From NCBI RefSeq assembly GCF_024139115.2, contig NC_085141.1, positions 405,359,612 to 405,423,611 of the forward strand: 64,000 nucleotides of DNA, written 5' to 3'. The stretch is from Armigeres subalbatus (taxonomy: Eukaryota > Arthropoda > Insecta > Diptera > Culicidae). Under the pieces are notes generated by a model that worked only from the letters and a program-made list of their open reading frames with translations, was not told the origin of the DNA and ran no database searches. Made by a program: the position numbers and the translations under genes. Within the stretch, counting starts at the first letter, position 1. The number at the start of each line of letters is the position of its first letter. Positions 11,201 to 22,739 of this stretch are shown here, piece after piece.

Positions 11201-12464
11201 ATCATTCAGTCACAGAAAAACAAAACCACGGCAGCCGCAGCAGCAGCCACGACCAAGCAGACGACAGTCAGCACATGATTTTATTATTTTCTCTCCCCAT
11301 AATTAATGTTTCTGTACGCTCATTTCACGACGTATGACTGTTTTAGGTGGTAAATGATTATTTCATTATTCCTTGGTCGTTTTAGAGACTAGAACTAATG
11401 AATTAGTACCAACGGCTAGCATTCTTTCTAGGCTTTGCACCACAGGCAATTAAACTCGATTTTGTTCTGTTCGCGCTGCGCACGAACCGAAACAAAAAAA
11501 ACCTCATGCAAATGCTGACCGCACCGACGGCTCGACTATCACGCAGCAGCAAAAAACAGTTTGCCTCATCGACAAAAAAATGTCACAATGAGGCGTACAT
11601 ATTTTTTGGAAAACCGTTTCGGTTTGTGCGGGGCGTGAAATTTGACCGGATAAAATGTAAACATTCGCATAATCACAGTGTTTTACTGTACATTTCCCAA
11701 CACTGGCTCTGGGGTGTGCAATCGAGGAAGATGCGGAAGCAGCCGCTGATGCATATTGGAAATACTGTTAGGAATTCCTTCGAAATGTCTGTGGAGAAAA
11801 CGTTCCTACTACACTTTCCAACACTACTTCAGGAATTTTCTCGGAAAGTCCTTTAGAAAATTCTCTTAGGAATTCCATCAGAAAATAGTTCATTCTTTAA
11901 TAAATTTCCGAATGAATATATTTTATGTTTTACTAAAGGAATTTCCCAAAGAGAACCTGAATGGATTATTCTTTCTAAAATAGAAAAATTCTACAGACAT
12001 TGTCATAGGATTTTACAAAGGAAATCCTAATGAAATTTACTGATAAATGCCTGTAGGAATTAAAAAAATATTTAGGCAAATTTCAGGAAAATATTATATT
12101 TTTTCGGAAACTTAGTTATTTTGAGATCAAAACGACTGAAGTGCATCTAAATCCTAAATTTGAAATAACTTTTGAAAAAATTTATTACCAATTTGCTCTA
12201 TGACACCGAAATCTAAATCTGCACTTAGGGGTCACGAAAAAGTAAAGCAGGATTTATTGTTAAAATTTGATTAATCAAAATCAAAGAGTAACAAAATAGT
12301 GGTAATTCAAATAACATTTTGAAATCAGGTATTGATTAGTATCGCCGGCAATTGACTATTTTGAATGTGCTGTTTGATGATCGGCAAACGCAGAATATTG
12401 CAATTTTAATCCACTGAAGTCGGTTTTTATACGGGCGATGCCTACCGTGTGAATCAAACCCCGT
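11201..12464. other. No gene recognised
   Basis: A 116-residue open frame (11506-11856) runs into GAATTCC-type repeat at its 3' end and shows no family resemblance. From about 11760 to 12100 the degenerate ggaattcc texture returns. The remainder is AT-rich and unassigned. Confidence 0.4.
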
Positions 12465-13371
12465 TAAGGTACACCGGGGCAAGTTGAAACGGTTTTTTTC
12501 AAAGTTAAACTTTGAAGTGCTGTAAAAAAATCACCCTTTGATAAATTTTGAATCCGTTTGCGGTGCTTGCTAGTTCGGGCCATAGATTATACATAAAAAA
12601 TAAGCAACCTTACCAAACTTTTTTATGAATATTTTGAATACTGAAATTATTTTTTTATATGCATCGTTTCAACTTGCCCCGCCTATCGGGGCAAGTTGAA
12701 ACACTGCGCTATATACAGACATAAGCTAATTTTGCGGTATGAAAAACAAAATATATGTACTCAGTGCGACTCAAGATGCACGGGATTGTGTAAAGGGTTC
12801 TGTACTGCCAGGATTCGCATAAGTGTCCCATGTAAATTTTTGACGATTTTGATTTTCTTTCAGAAATCGGCTTAAAATTGTCTCCTGTTTCAGAAAAACT
12901 GATAAAATTGTAGGCTTTTTTCTAGAAATATGAAAATGAAATCCAACTTGTGTTGTCTCATCTTGATATTTACTCGCATAAATGTCAGATTCCATATTTT
13001 GGTACTCTTTTACACAAAAATAAGCTTTAATATAGTCCACATGCAGATAAAGAGTAAAATGCAAAAGTTTTGGAAAAATTGTATTTATTTTTCAATTTAT
13101 TAGTTTTTTTGCCTTCTTCCATGTAAAACAAATTTGAAAAATTCAACAGAAAATTAAACAAGTCGAAGAAAACTTACATGGGACTATTATGCAAATAAGG
13201 GCAGGATACAACTAAAACACAAGCATAATATTCAAGGACCAAATTCTAGGCAACACACTACGCTGGAAATTCATCAGATTGATTATCTCTTACTGGTGAC
13301 CACTCGGACTGCTCTTCAGGATGGTTCAATATTTGGTTCACTTGTATTGTGCGCTTGATTAATTCAGTTGT

Positions 13372-15360
13372 TATTATTTATTTATTTATTCAGACTAAGG
13401 CTGAAGTGGCCGGTGCGGTATATAAGAGTCTCCACCATTCGGCTCGGTCCATGGCTACACGTCGCCAACCACGCAGTCTACGGAGGGTCCGCAAGTCATC
13501 TTCCACCTGATCGATCCACCTTGCCCGCTGCGCACCTCGCCTTCTTGTGCCCGTCGGATCGTTGTCGAGAACCATTTTCACCGGGTTACTGTCCGACATT
13601 CTGGCTACGTGCCCGGCCCATCGCAGTCGTCCGATTTTCGCGGTGTGTACGATGGATGGTTCTCCCAACAGCTGATGCAATTCGTGGTTCATTCGCCTCC
13701 TCCACGTACCGTCCGCCATCTGCACCCCACTTTCCTTTCGAAAACTCCAAGTGCGCGTTGGTCCTCCACGAGCATCGTCCAGGTCTCGTGTCCGTAGAGG
13801 ACTACCGGTCTAATGAGCGTTTTGTAGATTGTCAGTTTGGTACGGCGGCGAACTCTATTCGATCGGAGCGTCTTGCGGAGTCCAAAGTACGTACGATTTC
13901 CAGCCACTATGCGTCTCCGAATTTCTCTGCTGGTGTCATTTTCGGCAGTCACCAGTGAGCCCAAGTACACAAATTCTTCTACCACCTCGATTTCGTCACC
14001 ACCGATGCAAACTCGCGGTGGGTGGCTCACATTGTCTTCTCTTGCACCTCTTCCTATCATGTACTTCGTCTTCGACGTGTTGATGACTAGTCCGATCCGC
14101 TTAGCTTCCCTCTTCAGTCTGATGTAGGCTTCCTCCATCTTCTCAAAGTTACGTGCCATAATATCTATGTCGTCGGCGAAACCAAATAGCTGGACGGACT
14201 TATTGAAAATTGTACCACTCGTGTTAATCCCTGGTCTTCGTATTACCCCTTCCAAAGCGATGTTGAATAGCAAACACGAAAGACCATCACCTTGCCGTAA
14301 CCCTCTGCGGGTTTCGAAGGGACTCGAGAATGCCCCTGAAACTCGAACTACGCACATCACCCGATCCATCGTCGCCTTGATCAACCGTATCAGTTTATCC
14401 GGAAAACCGTGTTCGTGCATTAGCTGCCATAGCTGGTATAGATGATGTGTGGGCACGTTGTTTTCGCGGCATTTCTGCAGTACTTGGCGAATGGCGAACA
14501 CCTGGTCCGTGGTGGAGCGTTCGCCCATAAAACCCGCCTGGTACTGCCCCACGAACTCCCTTGCAGGTGCTAGTCGACGGCATAAAATTTGGGAGAGTAC
14601 CTTGTAGGCGGCGTTCAGCAATGTGATTGCGCGGTAGTTGCTACAATCCAGCTTATCGCCCTTTTTGTAGATGGGACACACGACACCTTCCACCCACTCC
14701 TGCGGCAAAACTTCCTCCTCCCAAATCTTGGTAATGACCCAGTGCAGCGCTCTAGCCAGTGCCTCACCACCGTGTTTAAATAGCTCTCCTGGTAGTTGGT
14801 CAACCCCAGGGGCTTTGTTGTTCTTCAACCGGCCAATCTCCTCCTGGATTTCCTGGAGATCCGGAGCCGGGAAGATTATGTCCTGCGCGCGTTCCCCCAG
14901 GTCCATTACCATACCGCCATCTTCGTCTGCCACATCGCCATTCAGGTGTTCTTCGTAGTGCTGCCGCCACCTTTGGATCACCTCACGCTCGTTCGTAAGA
15001 AGGTTCCCGTTTATGTCCTTACACATATCAGGCTGTGGCACGTGGCCCTTACGTGAACGGTTTAACTTCTCATAGAACTTTCGTGTGTTATTAGCGCGGT
15101 ACAGTTGCTCCGTCTCTTCACGGTCTCGATCTTCCTGCTGGCGCTTTTCCTCCGGAAAATCGAGTTTTGTCTGTACCGCGCCTGTTTATATCGTGCATCG
15201 TTCGCCCTCGTGCGGTGTTGCAGCAATCTCGCCCATGCTGCATTCTTCTCTTCCACTAACTGCTCACATTCGCCGTCATACCAGTCGTTTCTCTGATCCG
15301 GGGCACCGTGCCAAGTGCAGCGGTTGCGGTGCTACCAATGGCGGATCGAATTAATTCGAA
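13372..15360 (-). mobile_element. 5'-truncated RTE retrotransposon copy with 14-bp TSD
   Basis: The 14-mer attaattcagttgt flanks the copy at 13358-13371 and 15361-15374. That is the target duplication expected from target-primed reverse transcription. In its own orientation the copy ends in a short aaataaataaataata tail, as RTE elements do. The 5' end is truncated within the linker between endonuclease and reverse transcriptase, so there is no endonuclease. It belongs to a different RTE subfamily from the copies at 23, 37 and 61 kb. It sits inside the element at 12465-16143 and is therefore younger than that element. Confidence 0.92.
13390..15354 (-). pseudogene. RTE reverse transcriptase remnant, catalytic motif deleted
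   Basis: The main open frame (13689-15041, 450 codons) covers the reverse transcriptase. Recognisable are NNKAPGVDQLPGELF, the NYRAITLLNAAYK block, YQAGFMGERSTTDQ, RRGLRQGDGLSCLLFN and the FADD active-site box. The segment that should carry catalytic motif A (FVDFKAAYDS in the 23-kb copy) is missing: HHLY is followed directly by QLWQLM, an in-frame loss of about 13 codons. Near 13730 the frame changes and the C-terminal part (RRRMNHEL, RLRWAGHVARM) continues to 13390. Upstream, 15062-15354 holds frame-disrupted linker sequence. It cannot make an active enzyme. The 196-codon plus-strand frame (13368-13958) is an antisense shadow. Confidence 0.9.
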
Positions 15361-15374
15361 ATTAATTCAGTTGT

Positions 15375-16118
15375 GGCTTCCTCATAACATATTAATTAAC
15401 CAGCGTATCTTCCATAAACTCCTTGATTGGAGATACAAGGGGCTGGGGAGGTGTAAGGTGGAGTTAACGAAATGTTTACATGCTCTATGTTTTTTTTAAG
15501 CCAGTGCTCACTACAAGGAAAATGATATTAAGAATCTCAAAATTAGATCATGCATATTAAACATGATCCTTTTTCAATCTATTCTTTACTGGAGACTTTT
15601 ATTAAATTTATTTTCAAAAGTTTTTATAAGTTCATGTTTTCCGAATGTATTTACCGACATTGTTGAATTTCGGAAAAAAAATATATTTAGTAACGATCAT
15701 GACGATTTGAATCGTTGTTTCAACTTGCCCCGCACCACACATTTCTATTTGCCCCGATGGATTGAAAATGCGTATCAATTTCAAACGTCCAAAATACAAA
15801 AAATAAACGGGTCTTCCATCGATTTTTCATAATCATTATGCGTATTCAACATTGAATGATTATCTACTTTGAAAATTTGATGAAAAAAACTCTTCCAAAC
15901 ATCATTCTGAGACCTGTTTCATTGGCACGTCAAAAATTTGGTTTGAATTTTGCAAAGGGCGAAAAATAAACAATGGCAGATATTGCTTTTAGTGGCTGCA
16001 ATCTTCCGGGAATGGCAGTCAGAAGGTGTGTTTAGGGGAGTAGTTTGTTGAGAAAAAAAATCGGGGCACTCGGCCATTTCTGATCTTAATTACAGCTTCC
16101 GTTTCAACTTACCCCGCA
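15375..16118. other. Right part of the ggggcaagttgaaac element
   Basis: This is AT-rich sequence between the RTE insertion and the right inverted end. It has internal copies of the terminal motif in inverted orientation at 15718-15734 (gtttcaacttgccccgc) and 16100-16117. No coding potential was seen. Confidence 0.6.
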
Positions 16119-16184
16119 TTTCAACTTGCCCCGGTGTACCTTATCCAAAAGTCCACGGTAAAATTGAATTTTTCAGCCATTGAT

Positions 16185-16300
16185 TTTTTCATCCACGCCG
16201 GTTCACGCCGCCGATAAAAGTCAACGGCGCGCCGCCGTGACGCCGCCGCCGCCGGGGCAAAAGTGACCACCACGCCGCCGCCGCCGATGATATGACCGGC
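16185..16300. repeat. GCC-rich microsatellite block
   Basis: Runs of cgccgccgc, interrupted by short sequence such as gtgaccaccac, make an isolated GC-rich island in AT-rich surroundings. The alanine-rich minus-strand frame across it is a repeat product. Confidence 0.75.
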
Positions 16301-16309
16301 GCACAGGTC

Positions 16310-18700
16310 TAAGTGAATACCATACAATTTACTAAGTTGTCTGAGTGGAGCTTTTTAAAAAATCTAATGAACATCCATCGAGGTGCTCCATGATAAAAAC
16401 TACCGAAAGAGCTTTTGGAAATTCTTTGGGATTGTTTTATTATGTTTCAGGGAGAATTCTGAATTAGTTTGGAAAATTTGGTGAGGGGAATAATTATCTT
16501 CAGAAGATATACTAAAACATTTTCACTGAGGTAATTTTCAAAATTCGCAAACGCCAATCAGATTATTTCCTGATAAAACATTGTTGTAGAAATATCAAAA
16601 GCAGCGAATGTAAAACTGAAACATTGCCATTGACAAAAATATTGTTCTCCTCTTGCGTCCGAGTATGGTTATGGAAAATCGAGTAACGTTTAATAGGGAA
16701 TATCGCCACTTACGTTCATGAGGTAAATCATGTGATACTTTTATCCACTATCACTCTGTCTATCAGTAATTTGACAACCAATCAATGACTTTATAAGCCC
16801 ATCATCAAATGGTAGTTCACGAAATGTATTTGAAACATTACCTTGTTTGGAGATGAGGCTATGGAGTGCCATCATAGGTCCACAAAGATAATATTCAGCG
16901 TTTTCAAGCTTTAAAATATCTAATTGTTGGTTAAACATTTATATTCTGTTTTGTTTTTTGTTGAACTGTTCTGAACTATGGTCCATTTCATCCATTTGAT
17001 TCAGTTTCACATCGATTCATTTCATATCATAAGCACAACGACATAATTTCTTTAGTTGAGGTACATGACTTTAACGCTACTGATAAAAAACTAGAGCAAA
17101 TTCAAAACGACCTCGACACAAAACTACTCAAACTAAATAATCTAAAATTTTAAAAGAGACTAAAAACTATTTGGATCAGGTCTCAACAGTGATTATTTTA
17201 TGTTTGAACTACATTAAAGATGTGCTTCAAACATAAATATTGACAAGAAAAGTGATGGATGTAGTCGAATCTATCACTTTCCAGGATTCTTCCACGGACT
17301 GGCTGTGTATGTGTAGACTAGACTAGAATTGCAAACAAACATTTTATGCAACAGCTCGCACATATTTAACAGGTAGTTCGAAGATGAAAGCAACGCTGAT
17401 GATTTGAACGGTGTGACTCAAAATGTGTGCTAACAGGCTAATTGTTTATCAGAAAGTGCTCATGCGTCCGAAGTTTGAATTTGCACGGTATTTGATTTTC
17501 ATCAACCGTTATTTTGCAGTTTTTATCATACATTTTCGATCCGCGATCCATACGGCAACAAAAATTTACCAACTTATTTGTTGAATCGATTTCCCGTTTC
17601 TGGGTCAAAATCAGTTCCGACCACACAGAAGAAGCAACTGATCTGGAATAGGTGCTGATAAGAAAACAACGTGATTACCGGAGCACAACAAAACAAACTG
17701 GTAGCATCATGTGTTTTTCCATCGCTTCACAACCAGTAAATGCCTAGAGAGTATGGAAGAAAAGAACGAGAAAGGATTTCAAAGGAAACGATAAAATTAT
17801 CAATTTATGGCCGATTGATGATGTTTCAGCAAAAACCGAAATGAGCCAACGAAGAAAAAAAACACACAAGAAAAGCCTTCCGGATTCAACAGTCCTCTGC
17901 ATCGCGGTGGGTATCCGTAGTCGTTGGAGGTTGTGCAAACATGGGTTCAACGATTTAATAAAGAGACAAGCTTGTTTTTGCCTCATATCCGGAGGGCCCC
18001 TAATGGGATTGCGGATTGGAGAATGTGAATCAAGGGAGCAGTAAATTTGCTATTAATGTGTTTGCCTCGGGCGAAGCATTGTTAATTCACCTTGTTACAT
18101 ATTCTGCTGGAAAACAATAGCAATTATTTCAAGTTTCAAGAGGTTGCTTGAAGCGTTCCAGGCCTGGAATAATGAGAAGGAAAACGCGTATTCAGATATG
18201 TCCAGAATAAGACCTTTTTCCTGTCTCCGAGTATTGTATTCATACTGCTTTGAATCCTTGATTAGTGGAATTTTGACAACAGGAGAATCCGTTAATTAGA
18301 TTACGAGCATTCACAGATTAACGAATCGCATTATCTTAGAGGTGTCCTTTTATGATTGAAAGCATTATCATATTTATTTGTGATCTTGGAAAGCATTGAT
18401 AAAGTGAGACCGATTTGCTTAGATACTCAATCGTTTTTATCTTGAAGCAATGAATATTGAAAGCAAATAGTAATATTTATGTAGGGGAACTATTCCGTTT
18501 TCCATCTCACTGAATTCATTAATCATTTGTTTGAGATACTGCATAAGTCCATTTTACACTATTTCGAAAAAACATCAAAATGCTCAGTACATTCAAAGTT
18601 AATTGCCTATATGCCGGGTATTAAGCCACCCGGAGTGGAAATTAATTACTATGTCTGAAACTTGATTATGCATATGTACAACATGTGATAGATTTAGTTC
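16310..18700. other. Low-repeat sequence, no gene recognised
   Basis: About 2.4 kb without obvious transposon ends, tandem repeats or convincing reading frames. Frames of 60-80 codons occur on both strands but show neither domain resemblance nor splice-consistent continuation. It may be intronic or intergenic host sequence. Confidence 0.4.
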
Positions 18701-18725
18701 GGAAAAGGTATTGGAGGGTAACCGC

Positions 18726-18796
18726 CCCTTCGGTGGGGTTTGATCCCACGACCCCAGTTCGCATGACAGGTGCTTTCCCTACTAAGCTACGAAGGA
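18726..18796 (-). ncRNA. tRNA-like sequence with cloverleaf pairing (SINE head or pseudo-tRNA)
   Basis: On the minus strand the sequence folds as a cloverleaf. The acceptor stem is TCCTTCG/CGAAGGG (6 pairs plus a T-G wobble), the D stem is GCTT/AAGC, and the anticodon stem is CCTGT/ACTGG with one mismatch. The T stem GTGGG/CCCAC is perfect, with loop ATCAAAC. The A-box is TAGCTTAGTAGG and the B-box GGGATCAAACC. The anticodon position would read TGC in loop CATGCGA, but position 33 is A instead of U and the T loop lacks TTC. It is therefore more likely a tRNA-derived repeat, as in mosquito SINEs, than a functional tRNA gene. Related sequence extends upstream of its 5' end (to about 18960 on the plus strand). 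Confidence 0.6.
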
Positions 18797-19239
18797 CCTC
18801 CGTCGTCTACCGCAGCTTAGCGGGTACTGATGAAACCAAATTCCCAGCACCAGGTACCAGCCGATCTCTCGCAATACATTTTCAGAACTAACTCTCTCAA
18901 ATGTATTTTTGTACACAATGTCAACCAAGTAGGATGAGTATTTAATATTGTCCGGCTCCTACACACTTGCTTCATCAGCAACGGCGCTCAATGAAGTAGG
19001 GTTGTGTGAGGTTGTGCCAGTTTGGTCGTCAGATCCCAACACGACCACACAAGCGAAGAGAGATCGCCACTCGAGATCAGTACATTCAAAGTTAATTGCC
19101 GTTTTGAACAAATTTGCACCGAATCTTTCGATTTCTTCGACACAGATCAATAGTTTTTGGCAAAACTCAACACCCTGGGGCACTTTCAGTGCAAAAATGT
19201 AAGCAGTACTCCACAATTGCTCCTCAAAGTACGTGGACA

Positions 19240-19929
19240 TATGTAGTTTTCAAACAAACGAAAAAAATTTCATACATTCCTGAACAAAAATATTTTTTTC
19301 GTATTATTTGCCAGAATACGTATTTTTGGACGAGGATTCAGAATATATAAAAAATTCATTTTGGCCAAAATGTTACATATGCAGTTTCTCAAACAAACGG
19401 TTCATATATTCATCTTATCGTAAAATAAACGAAATGTCAGAAAATCTACAGTCCGCTGGTTGGGTTATATATATATTTTTTTAATTTCTTTATTATAGTG
19501 ATTTTTTCGATGGAATAAGAAGTTCATCACTTTGATTGGGTTATAAATGCTTGATTTCCATACCTTTATGACTGGAATTGCAGTACTGAGTATACTTCTA
19601 CAGAAGTCCTTTAGTTTTTCAAATACTTTAAACATAATAAAACTATCCTTTTCGACTGACACTACTAGCTGAATTCCGTTTCCAAAGGAAACAAGCTCTA
19701 ATCTCACGCACGATCTGGACCAGATGAATCGGTAAATCACCTTCCTGCCAGCTCTATTCTTTATCATCCGAAGCGAAAGTAGGCAAATCAACAAACGCAA
19801 ACACAGCACGTCATCGAACGCAGCACACAACAAAATTGCGACCAGATTTAGCGCTTCTGAACAAATGGGGCAAACGACTATTATAGCACTCCTCTTTGGC
19901 CAAACATTTTATCATGTACTCACTGATTC
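19240..19929. other. No gene recognised
   Basis: AT-rich sequence. A 122-codon minus-strand frame (19465-19833) lies directly downstream of the candidate gene but shows no recognisable domain and ends in poly-K/N sequence, so I do not call it. Confidence 0.35.
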
Positions 19930-20440
19930 TCAAGGTCTCGAGTAATCTTTGGGCAAGATTATTACTTTCATAAGTTCATCAGTGACGGAAATGGAATACC
20001 CGTCGGAAATACCAGCTGTTACCTTACCAAAACCGCTAACAATAAAACCTCGAACCGGTGTTCTACTGGTCATCGTATACACAGGACCAACAACGTCAGA
20101 TCCTGCCTGTAGGCTAGACCGGATAGTCAACGTGTTATTGTCTACCACCGGTCGAGTTGTCGTGCTAGGGAGAGTGTTTGTGTCTTTCCTATCCGTGGAG
20201 TAAACAATGGCGCGGGCTTCACATTTTGGCCTTGCCGAAAATAAACAAATACGAATTTTCTCACACCTTAATCAGAGGAGCAGCATCACAATGTGTATTT
20301 GCGGTGGCTTCAGTGCCGTTCGAGTTCAATTGATTCCAATCGGAACGTGATGCAGCATTTCCGGTCAGACTCAGCAGCGTCGGTGTGTTCTGCTGGTCCT
20401 GGTCCCGGATCCGGTCGTCCTTTGTGATTACAATCGACGG
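19930..20440 (-). CDS. Candidate two-exon 3' end of an unrecognised host gene
   Basis: Two minus-strand blocks join in frame across a plausible 100-bp intron. The upstream exon (20265-20440) has an acceptor ggttag on its 5' side and reads SIVITKDDRIRDQDQQNT through to DAAPLIKV. It ends at a strong donor, GT|GTGAGA. The downstream exon (19930-20164) starts after ctctccctag and reads TTTRPVVDNNTLTIRSS through GFIVSGFGKVTAGISDGYS to a TGA after LPKDYSRP. Phase is preserved: two bases of the Val codon come from the first exon and one from the second. Composition is balanced, unlike the repeat-derived frames nearby, and the second exon has a beta-strand-like alternation. I do not recognise the family, and further 5' exons are not identified. 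The gene model is inference from splice signals and frame alone. Confidence 0.4.
20165..20264 (-). other. Predicted 100-bp intron of the candidate gene
   Basis: On the minus strand it begins gtgaga and ends with a pyrimidine-rich acceptor, cactctccctag. Length is typical of short dipteran introns. Reading straight through gives a stop at once in the upstream frame (V then TGA), which supports removal by splicing. Confidence 0.4.
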
Positions 20441-20810
20441 CTAACCGGTGAAAACGGTGATTTAGTTGGCGGCTCTGCTGCCTACGCATCACTGGATAAA
20501 TATTGTCTCCTACTGGGGCTCAGACACCAGGCAATGAACTGTAGACCAGTCCGAAAATGGGGAATATGATATCTTATGTTAGGTAATTATTCCATATTTT
20601 GATAAGAATTAAATCAACTTGAGTGTATGAAATTTAAAAACAAAGCTTGAGAAGACAAAATGAAAATTAATCGGGCAACTAACAACTTTGACGGATTACC
20701 AGGCACAATCAAAACAAACACATTCTTTGCCTTAAGCGTTTTTGTATCAAATCTTACGCCATCTCATTGTATTAAATCGGTTTATTTGGTTTCGCTTACG
20801 ATCAATACAT

Positions 20811-21156
20811 CACGGTGTGTTTGTCCGAAGAGGCTTATTTTCAAAAAAATCAGTATATCTAAAACACTCACTACACGAAAGTATAGGTTTTCCTCTTTGA
20901 CGTAGGTGCATTTTTAAAATGTTCTATCGGGGGTCATTTTTCCATACATTTTTGGGGGGGTTAAATTGGCTATCATTTGAGATTTCTATGGAATTTGCAC
21001 CAAAAATAGTGAAAAAAATACAAATCGTTCTAGATCCCCCGATAGAACATTTTAGTTTACCCACTATATGAAAGAGGACAGCATCTACTGTCACGTGGTA
21101 GGTGTTTCAGAGATACTGATTTTTGAAAAACAATGTTTCCCCATAGACACACCGTG
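20811..21156. mobile_element. 346-bp hairpin MITE with cacggtgtgt ends
   Basis: The termini CACGGTGTGT and ACACACCGTG are exact inverses, and ACAT flanks both sides (20807-20810 and 21157-21160). Inner arms continue as an imperfect inverted repeat, including aaatgttctatcgggggtca (about 20918) against gatcccccgatagaacattt (about 21034) and fcopy-like tcctcttt/aaagagga pairs. A 4-bp duplication is unusual, and the match could be chance. No coding sequence. Confidence 0.65.
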
Positions 21157-22700
21157 ACATCTAAACGACTTTTGTTGGTTCCTCCAGCAACAAATATATG
21201 CATCGTGTTCAGTAGTATAACTTCGACTCACACAATCTTCCCGAATCCGTCCAACTTGATGACGGACGAGGACGTAGATAACCATAGTGTCAATTCCTCT
21301 AATATCACCCTTTGCTAGATCTATTATACCCTTCTACTCGTGTTTATGTGATAATAATGTATCACGTTTTCATAATACAGAACGAGGATTATAATAGTCA
21401 AGTTACCGGAGACTATCTAATCAAAATGTTCAGCATACATTTTTTTTGTCAATATAAATTTGGCATCAGTCTAATAAACAACGAAACCGCCCGATATCGC
21501 GAAGGCGAGTCACAAATTGTTCTCTACCGTACGGTTGTTGTTTTGACTACGAACAATAACAGACACGTGGTTTTCCACAGCCGCAAACCGCACACGATTT
21601 GTTATCAATCAATGCAGGTGGCATTCAAATTAGGCTTCAACATCCGAAACATTTGTTAAGAACATGTTGGATGGAATCTGCTTATGGCACAAACACCGAC
21701 TTGTCACGTGGAACTCTTAGAAAGTTCACAAACTTACCTGAAATTATCTAAAAATTGCTGGAATTTATTTTTCTACTAAATAAAAGTTAACATCTTAAAT
21801 GATACATTAAAATGACATATATTTAAAGTTTATTATTCCAACACGTTTTAATTTGTGAAGCGACTTTTTTAAGATTTACTGTGAATAAAAAAGTTGAATA
21901 TCTCGTTGACGAATTGGGAATTCGTACTGCATATATCACAGAGGAGGGATCGTAGATGTCCAATGAACTACTATTTAGAATGCTTCCATCGTTACTAGTG
22001 AGAAGGAGAGAGGGCAAGCGCTCAGTCGGCAAGGCAAAACGTTGGACTCTAAAACCGGTGAATCGGAGATGCCGTAAGTTACCTCGAGACCCAAACGGAA
22101 CCAAGATGGATGCGACGATGCCTATAGAAAACGTGACTAGTCAGCAATCGGATCGGTAGTCCAAAGCAACTTCTTCCGCACCGCTACAATATTCACAAAA
22201 CCACATGGAGATCACCCAGTGTAGAGACGGAAATCCAAATCGTTGGATTATTCTTCTCAGAAATGGCGAATGTTCGTACTCCCCATCGTCCGAATACAGA
22301 AGCTTCCGAGTGGAAGCAGCCTCTTGTGAATAACATATAAAATATCACATGTGTCAATGTGTGCTGTTCGGGACCTGTTCCCATGGAGAACTGAACTGTG
22401 ACTTGACTTCAGTTCCTAACAGGTCACGGATGTTCCAGACCACAAGATGTATCTGAAACGGCTGAACACTATCTGTTCCCATGGCCTCTATTTGATGCGG
22501 AGAGGAGACCGATGTGAGACCCGTGCGAAACGGATACTACCACCGATAACATCGTCGGAAGAATGTCACAAACCTGACGATACAACAACGCTCATATTGC
22601 TCATATATGAGCTCATTGCTCGTATTATTATTGCAGAATTGAACAACTATCTCGCTTTTGGGAAATCGAATCCTGCTGAACCATTCAGTAGAAGGAACCC
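21157..22700. other. No confident gene
   Basis: Open frames of 70-115 codons occur on both strands (for example 21312-21659 plus and 21823-22104 minus) but without recognisable domains. The sequence just before 22740 may already belong to the decayed BEL/Pao element. Confidence 0.35.
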
Positions 22701-22739
22701 GATGCTAAGAACACTTCGCAGCATCTGTCTTTCACTGCG

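Larger units (their letters stand above)
12465..16143. mobile_element. Inverted-end element with ggggcaagttgaaac termini
   Basis: TAAGGTACACCGGGGCAAGT at the left and its reverse complement at the right form a perfect 25-bp terminal inverted repeat (12465-12489, 16119-16143). If the outermost TA is read as a target duplication, the element proper starts AGGTACACC, which would fit a Tc1/mariner-like mover. The core ggggcaagttgaaac recurs inside both ends in both orientations, at about 12665-12703, 15718-15734, 15742-15756 and 16100-16117. About 1.99 kb of the interior is a later RTE insertion, so the original element was about 1.68 kb. No transposase frame was seen. Confidence 0.8.

Noticed and set aside
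11506..11856. 116-codon plus-strand frame
   Set aside because: Its last third is GAATTCC-type repeat and the rest has no resemblance; likely random.
13368..13958. 196-codon plus-strand frame
   Set aside because: Antisense shadow of the GC-richer RTE reverse transcriptase on the minus strand; the same applies to 26168-26572 and 37056-37460.
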